This document shows, in pieces, positions 47,658-58,883 of a stretch of DNA of 64,000 nucleotides. The stretch's first letter is position 1, and each line of letters starts with the position of its first letter. This DNA is from Otatea glauca (lineage: Eukaryota; Streptophyta; Magnoliopsida; Poales; Poaceae). The notes beneath the pieces are model-generated. The model saw only the letters and a list, made by a program, of their open reading frames with translations. It searched no databases and was not told where the DNA came from. Location of the stretch: the NCBI GenBank assembly GCA_036346275.1, contig CM070723.1:26914176-26978175 (forward strand), read 5' to 3'. The translations under genes and the position numbers were made by a program.

Positions 47658-48058
47658 GCCCGCAATAGAAGGGCAAAGGTGACAAGGTCGAGTCCTCCAA
47701 GCACAAAGACAAAAAGTGGAAAGGCGAGGAGCTAGTTGCAGTAACAGAACGCAACCGGCCCCGAGTCGCATGAAGGGAGGCACCTGACTACAATACCGTC
47801 ATGGAGGCGATCTATCCTTTCCACCCTAGAGGTAAACACGCCGCTAAAGACTGCTTTACTCTGAAGCGTTTTGCGCGTGAAAGCAACAAGCAGCCGGCTC
47901 CAGCGAGGGAGGTGGCGGCCAAGAAGAAAGACCGTCCAGACGAGGACGATTATCAAGAGTCCGAGCACGAGCTGAACTACATTTACGGGGGCTCCACCGG
48001 ATACGAGTCCAAGCGGAAGAAAAGCTTACCGCTCGGGAGATCTACGCGGTGGAACTAG
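47658..48058 (+). pseudogene. gag C-terminal portion of E
   Basis: It resumes after C: AIYPFHPRGKHAAKDCFTLK (as MEAIYPFHPRG from 47801), then basic and acidic linker REVAAKKKDRPDEDD and ELNYIYGGS. A short frameshift near 48015 separates it from the protease. This matches Tat-lineage gag ends, which have a Cys/His-poor motif of this type. Confidence 0.75.
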
Positions 48059-48430
48059 CAGCCCCCCAGTACCTAAAGTGGTCTGAAGTACCCATCACCT
48101 TCGACCGCTCGGATCATCCCAACCGAGTTCTACATCCGGGTAACTACCCTCTAGTGCTCGATCCTGTCATTCGCAGTGTAAAGCTCAAGAAGGTCTTGAT
48201 TGATGGAGGGAGTGGACTCAACGTTTTGTTCGCCAAAACCCTCGACGACATGAACATCCCCCGCACCGATCTAAGGCCGAGCTCATAGCCATTCCATGGG
48301 GTAATCCCTGGGGCGTCTTCGTTTCTTCTCGGGCAGATTTCTTTGCCTATCACATTCGGTACCAAAAGCAACTATCGGACCGAGTATGAAATTTCAAGGT
48401 AGCGGATTTCGAGACAACGTATCACGCTAT
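48059..48430 (+). pseudogene. Aspartic protease of E
   Basis: The order is PITFDRSDHPNRVLHPG then KKVLIDGGSGLNVLFAKTL (active site DGGSG near 48199-48216) and RTDLRPSS followed by TAG (48286-48288). The second half (FGTKSNYRTEYE, VADFETTYHAILGRPG) continues in shifted frames to about 48450. The residues needed for catalysis are present but the frame is broken. Confidence 0.8.
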
Positions 48431-48950
48431 CTTGGGAAGACCCGGTCTGGCTCGGTTCATGGCCATCCCGCACTACACCTATTTGATGATGAAGATGCCG
48501 GGACCCAAAGGCGTCATCACGATTCGTAGCGACATCAAGCGATCTCTGGAATGCGACCAAGAGAATTGTGAACTTGCCGAGCTGCAGGAGGCAACCGCTG
48601 AGGGGAAGAACATCCAGGTAGAGGCAGCCACGTTGCAGGAAGAAGACGACATCCTATTCAAGAAGCAGGCCACGTTAGGGATAAAGCCTAGCGAAGGAAC
48701 CAAGAGAATTATCCTTGATACATCCGACTCATCCAAAATGACTCTGATCGGGTTAGGGCTCGGGGATAAATAGGAAGACATGCTCCTCACCTTCCTCCGG
48801 GCTAACAAGGATATCTTCGCCTGGAAACAATCCGACATGCCGGTGTTCCTAAGGAGGTGATCGAGCATTCTCTACACGTCGACGAAAAGGCAAAGCCAGT
48901 CAAGCATAGACTCTGGCGGTTCACTCCAGATCGTCGGAACGCCATCAACC
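48431..48950 (+). pseudogene. Protease-RT linker of E
   Basis: Frame 48432-48773 gives the linker ARFMAIPHYTYLMMKMPG, KGVITIRSDIKRSLECDQEN and a glutamate-rich segment, ending at TAG 48771-48773. Then LLTFLRANKDIFAWKQSDMP and the start of RT follow. The Copia LTR is inserted inside the RT N-terminus directly after CAACC (48946-48950). Confidence 0.75.
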
Positions 48951-50299
48951 TGAAGAGGAACGCGGTATGCTACGCTAGCACAAAAAAAATCTACCGCGAA
49001 ACCAGAAAGCTACTCGCAAGAAGGGGATCATAGATAAGATTACCACTAGACGCGCAGTTGCGGAATCCTTCGCGCGTCGATGTAGTGGATTGTCCTCGCC
49101 GCAGTCGTTGCGTCGATGTAGTGGATCGTCCTCGCCTTGCCATGGATCGCCCTCCCACTCCGCAGCCGCAGCAAAGATCACCGCAGAGTCCACACGCCCG
49201 AGATGGAACGCCGCGGCGTCGTGTGCAAGCACCGTCGCTCGGCAGGGGCAACGAGAGGAGTAGGCTAGGTTTCGAGTGAATCACTCCTAAACCGTGGAAA
49301 GCACACCGCGCCTCCCTCCTCCTCCTTATATAGCCACAAGATGAAACCCTAAACTAGGGCCCATCGCATGCTAAGCCCACGAGGTTCATTAATTACGGAT
49401 CCAATCCAAATTAATGCGTCCCACCATTAAGTGTGTGACCTGCAGGTTCACGTGCGCTTGGACATGGATTCAAAACTCCTTTTCAATCCAATAGTTGGTA
49501 GCGCTTCTTGCAAAATATGCCAACTCCCAAACATACTATGATAAAATCGGACATAACCTATCAAAAGTACTCATGCAATAATCCTTTGCCAAGTATATGA
49601 AGATTGATCTCAAGGCGAAACATGTCATCCTTTGATGATTCAATCCATCTCTCGTATCCGTGATATATTAATAAGTTGTGATTGACTCTCAATCACGGCA
49701 TGGCCATGCACTTCCTTAATCATATCACATGAGTGGCCTTGTCATATATCTCCGCTTTCATTGGAGTGGCAAATTCCATCTTGATCGCCACTTCCTCTCG
49801 CACGTTTCATAGTAAACATGAAAGCTACCTTTATAACTATCCGGTTAGAAGTAGTGTTTGATAGCCCCAAGGAAAACTATTACACATGTAGGGAATATGA
49901 CAATCTCAAGTCTAAGGATCATACATCTACTAGGTATGAGATACACTGATGACACATAAGAATGAAACATTCTCGTAGTGTCCCATTGCGGGTCTATCTA
50001 ACCCATGTTCTTCAACATGCGTCCACAATGTATAGATGATATCTCATATCCCATGATCTATGAAGCATGATCATCGATCACTACATGTGCTGATCTATTC
50101 ATCGTTGTCCTATACGATGAAATCCGATCAGAGATATTTATCGAATTACATCATTAAGTAAAGAGCTTCATAAGCAAGTCACATACTTGTTGATCAATAC
50201 AATGATATACATTCATTGGACCAATAATCATAATATTATTCATAAACATAGTCTTGTTACAATCATCTAAATGATTGCCTCAAGGGCATAACACTAACA
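48951..50299 (-). mobile_element. Solo Copia LTR (BARE/RIRE1-like), minus strand
   Basis: On the minus strand it starts TGTTAGTGTTATGCCCTTGA (50299) and ends with GTTCCTCTTCA (48951), 1349 bp. The plus strand reads AAACCCTAAACTAGGGCCC in the middle and TTATATAG near 49325. A perfect CAACC duplication (48946-48950 and 50300-50304) flanks it, and removing it rejoins the RT frame as INQEITKLLAAGF. There is no internal region, so it is a solo LTR. The wording of the start is like BARE/RIRE1 LTRs known from grasses. Confidence 0.88.
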
Positions 50300-51308
50300 C
50301 AACCAGGAGATCACTAAGCTATTAGCTGCAGGTTTTATCAAAGAAGTGTATCATCCCGATTGGTTGGCAAACCCTGTACTAGTTCAAAAGAAGAATAAAA
50401 CCTGGCGCATGTGCGTTGATTATACTAAACTCAACAAGGCATGTCTGAAGGATCCCTTTGGGCTACCTCGAATTGATCAGGTGGTTGACTCGATCGCCGG
50501 GTGCGAAATCCTGAGTTTTCTCGATGCCTACTCAGGGTATCACCAGATTCGCCTAAAGGCGGAAGATCACATCAAGACTTCATTCATCATGCCCTTTGGG
50601 GCCTTTTGCTATACCACGATGTCGTTCGGTTTAAAAACTGCTGGTGCAACTTATCAGCGCGCAATACAGCAGTGCTTTCATGCCCAACTCGAACGCAATG
50701 TGGAGGCATATGTGGATGATGTCGTGGTAAAGACTCGAGAGAGGAAGGAGCTTATCGCCGACCTAACAGAGACGTTCGAAAGTCTAAGGGCCTTCAACAT
50801 GAAGCTTAATCCCGAGAAGTGTGTTTTCGGAGTATCTTCGGGAAAACTACTCAGGTTTATCGTCTCCCAACAAGGCATCGAGGCCAATCTAGAGAAGATC
50901 AAGGCCATATCTAATATGGAACCACTGACCTACCAAAAGGACGTCCAAAAGCTTACAGGTTGCATGGCCGCACTCAGCAGGTTTATTTCCCGACTGGGTA
51001 TGCGAGGTATGCTATTCTTTAAACTCCTCAAGAAGCAGGACAAGTTCCAATGGACGCTTGAGGCACAACAAGCGTTTGAGGATTTGAAGACCTTCTTAAC
51101 GACGCCCCCAGTCTTGGTTTCTTCGATGCCAGAAGAACCTCTGTTACTGTACATCGCGGCGACGACTCACGTAGTCAGCACTGCGATCGTCGTAGAAAGG
51201 GAGGAGCCGAGCCACGCGCAGAAGATCCAACATTCGGTCTACTTCGTCACTGAGGTCCTGAGCGAATCTAGGAGCATACTGTTTGGGTGGTCACCTCCTT
51301 CCCAATAG
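50300..51308 (+). pseudogene. Reverse transcriptase and RNase H start of E
   Basis: Open from before 50346 to 51308 without stops. It has IKEVYHPDWLANPVLVQKKN, RMCVDYTKLN, LDAYSGYHQIRL and SFGLKTAGATYQRAI. The catalytic YVDD is near 50710, with MKLNPEKCVFGV and SQQGIEANLEKI after it. RNase H begins at TPPVLVSSMPEEPLLLYIA. The polymerase core is intact, the best preserved in the window besides F protease; the frame shifts at about 51290 inside RNase H. Confidence 0.9.
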
Positions 51309-51844
51309 GAGACATACTTCAAAACCAGGAGGCTACCGGGAGAATTGCAAAGTGGGCAGTCGAGCTTGGAGCCTTTAATATCCTATTCAAGCCTCGCACA
51401 ACCATCAAGTCTCAAGCGCTCGCCTACTTCACTACCGAGTGGACAGAACTTCAAAGCCCGGCGGTCGTCAAGGAACTCGAGTATTGGATGATGTACTTCG
51501 ATGGTTCCCTCATGCTCGACGGCGCGGGGGCTGGTATAGTGCTCATATCACCAAGTGGAGAGCGGTTGAGGTATGTTCTGCAAATACTTTTTCCCGCATC
51601 AAACAATGCCGCCGAGTACGAGGCACTCATACATGGCCTCCGTATCGCCATATCACTCGGTATCCGACGCCCGATGGTTCGTGGAGATTCAATGCTCGTG
51701 GTCAATCAGGTGCAAAAAGAATGGTCTTGCATCGAAGACAACATAGCTGCCTATTGCCAGGAGGTACGCAAGTTAGAAGGCAATTTTGATGGCCTAGAAC
51801 TTGTTCATGTGCTCCGTGGGAGTATTCATCAAAGAAATTCATAA
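51309..51844 (+). pseudogene. RNase H end and second RNase H of E
   Basis: The frame open at 51287-51844 gives GRIAKWAVELGAFNILFKPR and the linker ALAYFTTEW (end of the first RNase H). It then encodes an archaeal-type RNase H with YFDGSLMLDGAGAGIVL, NNAAEYEALIHGL and GDSMLVVNQV. Asp, Glu and Asp of the catalytic set are present. A second RNase H in this position is typical of Tat elements. The frame changes at about 51800 into integrase. Confidence 0.85.
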
Positions 51845-53156
51845 ACCCACGATTAGGACTCGGTCAAAGTTGGACGCCCCGGCGGAGAAGAACGTAGCAG
51901 CTGAAGTCCTAGTCATTACCCCCGATTGGATAGCTCCGTATCTGGACTATTTGACGAAGGACGAACTACCCGAAGACCGCGTGCAAGCCGAACGAATAAT
52001 GTGCCGAAGCAAGAGCTATGTGGTGATCAGAAAAGAACTATATCGCAAGAGCTGCTCTGGTGTACTACAACAAGGCATATCAGAACAAGAAGGAAAAGAT
52101 CTTCTCAAGGAAATCCACTCGGGAGTTTGTGGGAATCATGCGGTGTCATCAACCCTAGTTGTCAAGGCTTATCGTCAGGGATTTTTCTGGCCGACTGCTG
52201 TCACTGATGCAGAGGACATCGTCCGGACATGTGGAGGATGTCAGTTCTTTGCACGACAAATGAACAAACCAGCACAGGAACTAGAAACCATCCCAATCAC
52301 CAGGCCATTTGCGGTTTGGGGGCTCGACATGGTGGGACCTTTGAAGAAGGCTCAAGGCGGTTATACTCATCTCATCGTAGCGGTCGATAAATTCACCAAA
52401 TGGATTGAGGCCAAGCCAGTCGCCACAATCATAGCTGCAAAGGCCAAAGAATTCTTCAACGAGATTGTGGTTAGGTTCGGTGTAACAAACCAAATCATCA
52501 CGGATAACGGCAACCAATTCAGAGGCGGCATATTTCAAGACTAGTGTGGCGATCTCGGCATAAAAATTAGCTTCGCATCGGTAGAACACCCCCAAAGTAA
52601 TGGGCAGGTCGAGCGAGCCAATGGCATGGTGTTACAAGGCCTAAAGGCAAGGATTTTCGATCGTCCCAAACCATATGCCACTCAGTGGGTCAAAGAATTA
52701 CCTTCGGTGCTCTGGGGGCTGTGAACCACCCCCAGCAGAGCAACCGGACAGTCACCTTTCTTCCTAGTGTATGGCTCAGAGGCGGTCCTCCCCACCGAGT
52801 TAGAATTCGGATCCCCGCAGGTTCGGAGCTATGAAGAAGTCATCTCGGAAGAAAGCCGGCTAGAAGACCTCGACCGACTAGAAGAAGCCAGGGACGTTGC
52901 AATAATTCAGTCAACAAAGTACCTTCAGGGCTTACGTCGCTATCACGGTCTCAATGTAAGGAGCCACGCGTTCTCTAAAGGAGATCTGGTCCTTAGAAAG
53001 AATCAGAAGTGCGAGTATAAGCTCTCCCCAAGCTGGGAAGGCCCTTATGTCATTGATGAGGTGATACGCCCTGGGGCTTATAAGCTAAAGCGTGAAGACG
53101 GCACAACTATCAGCAACACTTGGAACATAGAACAGCTACGTCTTTTTTTCGCTTGA
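51801..53156 (+). pseudogene. Integrase of E
   Basis: The zinc region has HSGVCGNHAVSSTLVVKAY and CGGCQFFARQ. The core shows WGLDMVGPLKK, IITDNGNQFRGG and, after TAG 52542-52544, GQVERANGMV. All three acidic residues are visible. A second break lies near 52720 (WGL, TGA). The C-terminal part 52767-53156 has PTELEFGSPQV and WEGPYVIDEV, and ends at TGA 53154-53156. There is no chromodomain. Confidence 0.88.
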
Positions 53157-53425
53157 ACTTTGTAATTCAATTGTTTCTTTATAAATAAAATGTTTGCTCT
53201 TAAAGGTTTTCTCGTATAATCTTCTCGAAAATTATGCGTGTGAGTGCTTCGCCCCTACAAAGTTTAAGACTCTGAGACATGCGTCATGAACCATGCCTCA
53301 GAGCCTGGGCCCTGGACTAGTCGGACATGACATGTCAATACCACTCGGGCAAAGCAGCATATTTAAAGACAAAATGCAAGAACAAAGAAACATTTTAAAT
53401 ATATTTGATTTATAGGTCCAAAATT
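53157..53425 (+). other. Intergenic part of E between integrase and the antisense gene
   Basis: AT-rich. It contains TTTATAAATAAAATG (53179-53193) with AATAAA polyadenylation-like words on the plus strand. No coding signal. It is equivalent to 17272-17466 in element B. Confidence 0.4.
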
Positions 53426-54136
53426 TCTACAACAGCCGAAGAGGCATCCTTGACTTCCTCCCAGAGCTCGACGGCTTGATCTTCATCCACGTTGTAGGCG
53501 TAGCCATCCTTAACGGCTTCAAGATCCACTCAGGGATAGAGCGACTTGGTAATCGCCAAAGCCTGGCTAGCACCGTTGGCCGCTGTCTCCTTCAAGAGTC
53601 TCTCGAGCGCCTCGGGGGCTTCCTGTAGCCGAGAGATGACCTGGTCCCTGCCGAGCGGCCTCTCGCCTCCGGGATGAAGCAAGCTCAACAACGGCTCGGA
53701 GGCTTCACGAAGCTTGGCGCAAGACGTCTCAAGGGCTTCGACTTTTTCGCTATAAGTGGCATATTGCGCCCGAGTCTTGAACTTATAGTCTGCAAGCAAA
53801 ACAAGTTATTAAGAAGTACCAAGAATACGATGGAGGCAAGGGAGGGTCAAGCTGCTGAGCATAACTTCTAACTCCTTCTCTGACTACAATTTGGAAGCCT
53901 CCGAGACCATGAGTTGTTCTTCAAGTTTCGCAACAGTGGAATCTCGAGCTGACACGGAGACAAGGAAATCAAAAGACTGGACGATTGAACAAGAGCACGG
54001 GGTGGTCTAGGAAATATTTACCTCGAAGGGAACCAACGACATCCAGCTTCTCCTGCCGCAGGGATTTCTGCTCTTCCCGCAATGCCTGGACCTTCGACCG
54101 AAGAGCTCGCAGCTCGTTTGCACTCCACTTCTCCAT
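53426..54136 (-). pseudogene. Tail of an antisense gene in E
   Basis: On the minus strand a coiled-coil-like exon (53788-53426, YKFKTRAQYATYSEKVEALE then LREASEPLLSLL) follows an acceptor TTTTGCTTGCAG. Upstream lies an exon ARDSTVAKLEEQLM flanked by a GT-AG intron at 54021-53949 (73 bp). The first visible exon is 54136-54022 (KSLRQEKLDVVGSLRG). Phases agree at the first junction (phase 1); the next donor is damaged. This is analogous to the antisense gene in B, but the N-terminal half is lost at the junction with F. Confidence 0.6.
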
Positions 54137-57100
54137 TTTGCGGAGCCGAGAGCTTCATTTGGGGATCTTCTTCCCCGTTCGATCGCAAGAACCCAAAAAG
54201 GGGAAACCGTCGATTCGGGTTAGTCCGCCATCAATCCTCCGAATTGATTGCTCCCCGAGCTCCCTCATCATCCCAGGATTACTGACCACACGCCATTTTG
54301 GCTTCATTTTGCCTGCAGCGCTGTTGAGCCGCCGCTCTTCTTCCTCCCGACCGGCGCACGGTGGCAGGCCGTTACAGCTCATCTCCAACCCAGCCGCCAG
54401 GTGAGCTCGACTCCCCTTGATTCACTGTAGCTATACAAACCCTAGGCCGCCGGAATTTTTGCCTCTAGCCGAGCATCCACCGTCACGGTCATGGCGCCGC
54501 CGCACCCTCGCGGTGGCAGCCTTTCTCCGTTCCCCTTCCAGCGAGCAAACACCTCTCCTAGGTTCGCCTCGGCATGCTAGTGCTCATGCCATTGCCCATT
54601 CCGCCGCGGCGAGGCTGCTTCGCCGGCGGCGAGCAAGAGTCCCTGGCGCTCTGTTTTAAGTCACTGACCGGTGGACCCCACACGTCAGCGAGCATTCGGG
54701 TTTGAACTCAGTTTTGGCGCGTGCGGAGGAAACCGTTTTCTCTGATTGAAAGCGCATTTTTCAATTTTAGTTGATTTTCAGAAACCGGCCAAAATTCAAA
54801 TGCTTGTAACTTTTGAATCATCTGGCCAAATTGAGTGAAACTAATTTCTAAATTTGTATAAAATTCTGTAGTTTCTGAATATACAAAAATTTCTGTACAT
54901 GAGTAAAAAGTGATTTTAGGAAAAATTAAAGAGGAGCTTAAGTGTAAATAGGGTATTATGAATAAAATATTTTTGGGATGATCCAATTAAGGAAAAGTAA
55001 ATTTTTGTTGAGTCTCTGAGTTATGAGTATTCCAAATAAACAAAATGTTCCCACGATACCTTATTATATATCATGTTTGCTCAAAAATGAATACTAAACA
55101 GGAAAATGAAATTAAGTAAATAAAAGAAAGGATTAGAGTTTGAATGGTTAAAAATTCGTCCTGTTGAGGTATAAATCATGGGGAGTTGCTCTTGTGAAAA
55201 TACTTAAAGAAAAGTATGTGAGGTAGTTGTTCAATTAAGAAAAACAATACTAGTTATAACCAAAATAGATGTAATTTGCTATGAACATGTTCAAAATAAC
55301 TCAAATTCACTTTTAAAATGTTTTTATGATCATGCCCTGATGTCAGGAAGAAAATGGATAAAAGATGTTGAATAGTTTAGTAATAAATGGAAGTGAAAGA
55401 TTGAAAGGTTATAAGTTAGTTTTTGTGTTCATATAGCCCTTTTCAACATATGATAAAATGGATTATATGAATGAGAAGAAATGTAAAAATTGTATAGAAG
55501 CACTTCACAAAGTATATTCTAGCAGATTATGGAAAAATAATGACATTTTGTTAAGGTTTGTATGCAAAACAAGTTAAGGGAATGAGTCTACTTTTTTATG
55601 TTTTGCGGAATGATTGAAACAACTAAGCTTTTTCAACTATGTGCAAAATAACTCATCCCAGTAAGAAATTTTGGAAGAATAGTGTAGAAATGATAACCAA
55701 AGTTTTTTCTACCAGATTCCAGAAAAATATTCTGTTTTTTAGTTTTGGTTCATTTAGTTTTCATAAGTGTAATAACCTTAAGTGATATGATTTAGTCCTT
55801 AGCCAGTTTTGTAGCTAAGTCTAGAGTTCAACCAAGCCTTTTCAACAATAGTTTTCAGGTTTCATCCAAACCCTAAAAGTTAAAATAAGTGATTAGAATT
55901 TTCAATTAAAATATGCTCTAGCTAATCCAAGACTTAAACTCTAATATCTGTAGTTAATGCACATCAATCTTGTTAGGTTTATACCCCTAGATGATATAGT
56001 TTTTCAAGTGCTATCTTCATGAAAAGTTTGTGAAAGACAGAGAGCTCTATTTTGGTTGTTAGTTAGGCATAGTTCTCCTTCCAAAGAAGCAAATAAACAA
56101 TCTTTTTATTTCAAATAATTTTAGCATCTATAATTCGATGTTTAAATTCAAATATTTCATGAATAGCAGTTGCCTGTTTGATTCGAATTGTGTTTACCTG
56201 TTTATCTGTTTGTTTTCCTTTTGGCCATTTGGAGTTTGCTGATATTCTCTTTTTCTTCTTGTTCGCGACGAGTAGAGACCGACATCATCGAACAAGAAGA
56301 AGACTGTTCTACAGATCCGGATTTTATTCCTGACAGTGATTTGCAAGGCAAGCAACTCCTTGATCACGTTGAGCCTGATAATTGACCTACTATATGTTGC
56401 TTTTGCTTATGTATAGTGCATCCGGATAATTCCCCCTAAAAGTGCTATTTTGAGTTAGAACTGTAGTTAATCCTGTAAATTATGGTTTGTCTCAATCTGT
56501 ATGGACTTGTGAACCTTGTAAACCTTAGATTGAGCTAGACATATTTAATGTCATGTTTGGGTATAATCGCTAGCATCATAATATTTCCTGCTTAAGCCTC
56601 TCGTTGGTGTTTTCAGTCTTTTCAACCGACATATAATCTTTTGGGAATTGGTTGATGATAATTTGCTAAAAACCCTTAAACAAAACTATGGTTTGACGCG
56701 GGTGATTATTTGGCGCTAGCCGTTGTGCAAAAGGATATGCACGTAGCTAGGTGGAGTATCGCCGTGTCGGATTAAGGACCGAGCAAATGGGATGTTGTAG
56801 AACCATGTTTTCGTGCAACCACAAGGGCTTGTATGGGCGGGTCTTAGCTTAATAAGTTGTTTAGATTTGGCTTTGCATGTATGGAAGACGGTAGATTGCA
56901 CAGGCAGTCCGGTCAGGTCTGTCTGTAGGGGTTTCTACATACCAATGCAATGGTGTACGCATTGCCCTGGACAGAGACGTGGTGTGTGTGTGATAAATGT
57001 GGATCCTCGGCTTGGGTGAGTGTCTCTGTCTTCAGGGCGAGGATTAACGTCCCGGGCTGGTGTAAAGCCATATCTAAATAATGTAACAGCATTGTATGAT

Positions 57101-57932
57101 CTCCTTGTTGACACACCGAAGGAAGTGTGTTAACTGGCCTGGCAAAAGAGGTTGATCATTCCTTGTGGGTAAAGTGTACACCTCTGCAGAGTGAAAAATC
57201 TGATCGATTAGCCGCGCCCGCGGTAATGGGCACTTGGGGAAAATCTTCCCAATGTTAGAGTTTTGGTGATTTCCAAATGGGTTGGGCTTTTGGAAACTGT
57301 TTTTCAACTATCTTTTGTGTCAAAGGATCGACACCGGGGTTATATGCAGTCGGGTAGACTGGGTTGAAAATCTGGAATATTTGCTTATCATTCTATCTTT
57401 CAATTGCTTTTATTAAAATACAATGTTGCAATCTATTATGCTTACTCTTTTTAATGTTTCATGCAATTGCAAAATAATCATAGCCTGTCCATTACTCAGC
57501 CTGCATAATTATTTATTTGCATCTGTGAACCAATATAAGTCTTGCTGAGTACTAATGTACTCAATGTTGCATCTGCTGTCTCAGAGGAAGAAGACTGCGA
57601 ACTTCCGGACGACGCGTTCTTTCAGGCAGGTCTCGGGGGTTTTGACGATAGCCTCTTCTAGGTTGCCTAGTCAGTGCCTGAGGGTTTAGTGGGCATCCGC
57701 AAGGCTGTTTGGAGTTTTAGTTTCCTTTTGGTTGCTGATTTTATTTTCGCTGATAAAATGGTTTAAATTTGTACTGAACTCTGTATAATTATTTCAGTTA
57801 TGTAAGATCTTCTATATGTTTGCGTGTATGATTTTGATACGAATGTTGTAAACATGTGAGTGCTAGCTACTGATCCAGGGAATAGCACAGTAATCACATG
57901 GAGTTTCCTGTTCATCAGAACGGGGTCTCACA
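54137..57932 (+). repeat. 5' LTR of F
   Basis: It ends GGGTCTCACA at 57932, just before the PBS. It carries donor-like CAG|GTGAGC (54400/54401), acceptor-like GAGTAG|AG (56275/56276), the conserved short coding stretch (56276-56385), the structured island (57106-57262) and a GTACTCA-rich segment near 57551. The first base was not identified. Confidence 0.7.
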
Positions 57933-57936
57933 GCAG

Positions 57937-57949
57937 TGGTATCAGAGCC
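57937..57949 (+). other. Primer binding site of F
   Basis: TGGTATCAGAGCC is an exact match to the common plant initiator tRNA-Met primer site, 4 bp after the LTR end. Confidence 0.92.
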
Positions 57950-58135
57950 ATACTGACTGTAGGAACCTTGGGGAGAAATGGTCGCTAGTTAGAAGTGTGA
58001 AAACTTAATTTGGAAGTAAACAAAACTCTGTCCACTATTAATAATGGAATTTAGCCTAATGCTAATTTTCTTGTTCGTAGTTTCTTCGCCCTTCCTAATT
58101 ATGTTTATAAGCTTATCTTGTCTTGTATTTTGTAG

Positions 58136-58883
58136 ATGGCCCGGTTTGTTCCTTGCCACGAGTCGAGAGTCCCCGAGCACTCGTGTATGATGGGAGTCCG
58201 CAGCCTTACTCGAGAGTCGCGCTTGAGGGGTGCCCGAGATACGTGGTTTTCAGCGCATTTGAGCCCAAGTGACCAAGGAGTACGCTGCTCGTGTGTTTAT
58301 TCCTCCTAGGCCGGCCCACAGTGAGGGAGAGAGGAGCTATATGGGTAGTGGGTCGCCGATAGACGCTTCTATGAATGAAGCGGCATACCTAGCCATAGTA
58401 CGACTCCGGCACGTGCTACCTGACTTGAGCCCTCACCATTACTACCTACCCGGGAGACCGTTGGTAGGGAGTAATGTGTATAGGGATCACGTTGGAGTGG
58501 GGAATGGCAACTTAAAGGTCATGGTGGAGTTTACTAATAGGTTAGATAGCCACTACGTGAGGTTGGCGCAAGAGTTGCTTGAGACTCGGCGTTGTGTGGC
58601 ATTCTTGGAGTCCCGAGTGACATTGTGTGTGGCAAGGCGTGCCTTACCACGCACAGTGTTAACTAGTGAGGCTCCGAGGATTCCGGCGGCGCAACGCCCT
58701 CCACCTATGTCTTATGTGCCTACGCCGGGAGTGGGTGCAAATGCCATGATGTCAACTATTGGGAGTTGCCCTAGGCTCATTAATGACAAGGGCATCAATC
58801 CATATAGTATTTGCACCTACCGCCCTAGCACTCCACGGGTGTATCACCGAAGGAGATGTGTGGTTAGGAATGTGGGAATATGA
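58136..58883 (+). pseudogene. orf0 of element F
   Basis: ATG at 58136 follows TTTTGTAG, which resembles a splice acceptor. The frame changes near 58260, and a 204-codon frame runs from 58269 to 58883 with VTKEYAARVFIPPRPAHSEG-like wording, NEAAYLAIVRLRHVLPDL, LPGRPLVGSNVY and VEFTNRLDSHYVRLAQELLE. It lies between PBS and gag, as in A, and shares the order of an LxLPGR- or RLHPSGR-like word and a following helical segment, so the two are probably distant homologues. No known domain was recognised; function unknown. Confidence 0.55.

Larger units (their letters stand above)
30505..54136 (+). mobile_element. Element E: Tat-lineage Ty3/gypsy, 3' end lost, three insertions
   Basis: A 536-bp LTR and a TTGGCGC-type PBS start are followed, after excision of H, C and a solo Copia LTR, by leader, gag, protease, RT, two RNase H-like domains, integrase and the tail of an antisense gene. 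This is the same order as B but a different family. The 3' LTR is absent: the element stops inside the antisense gene where element F begins. The layers order in time: E is oldest, then H, C and the Copia element inserted into it. Confidence 0.85.

Noticed and set aside
49058..49279. Overlapping ORFs in the solo Copia LTR
   Set aside because: They lie inside an LTR with clear boundaries and duplicate; no domain was recognised.
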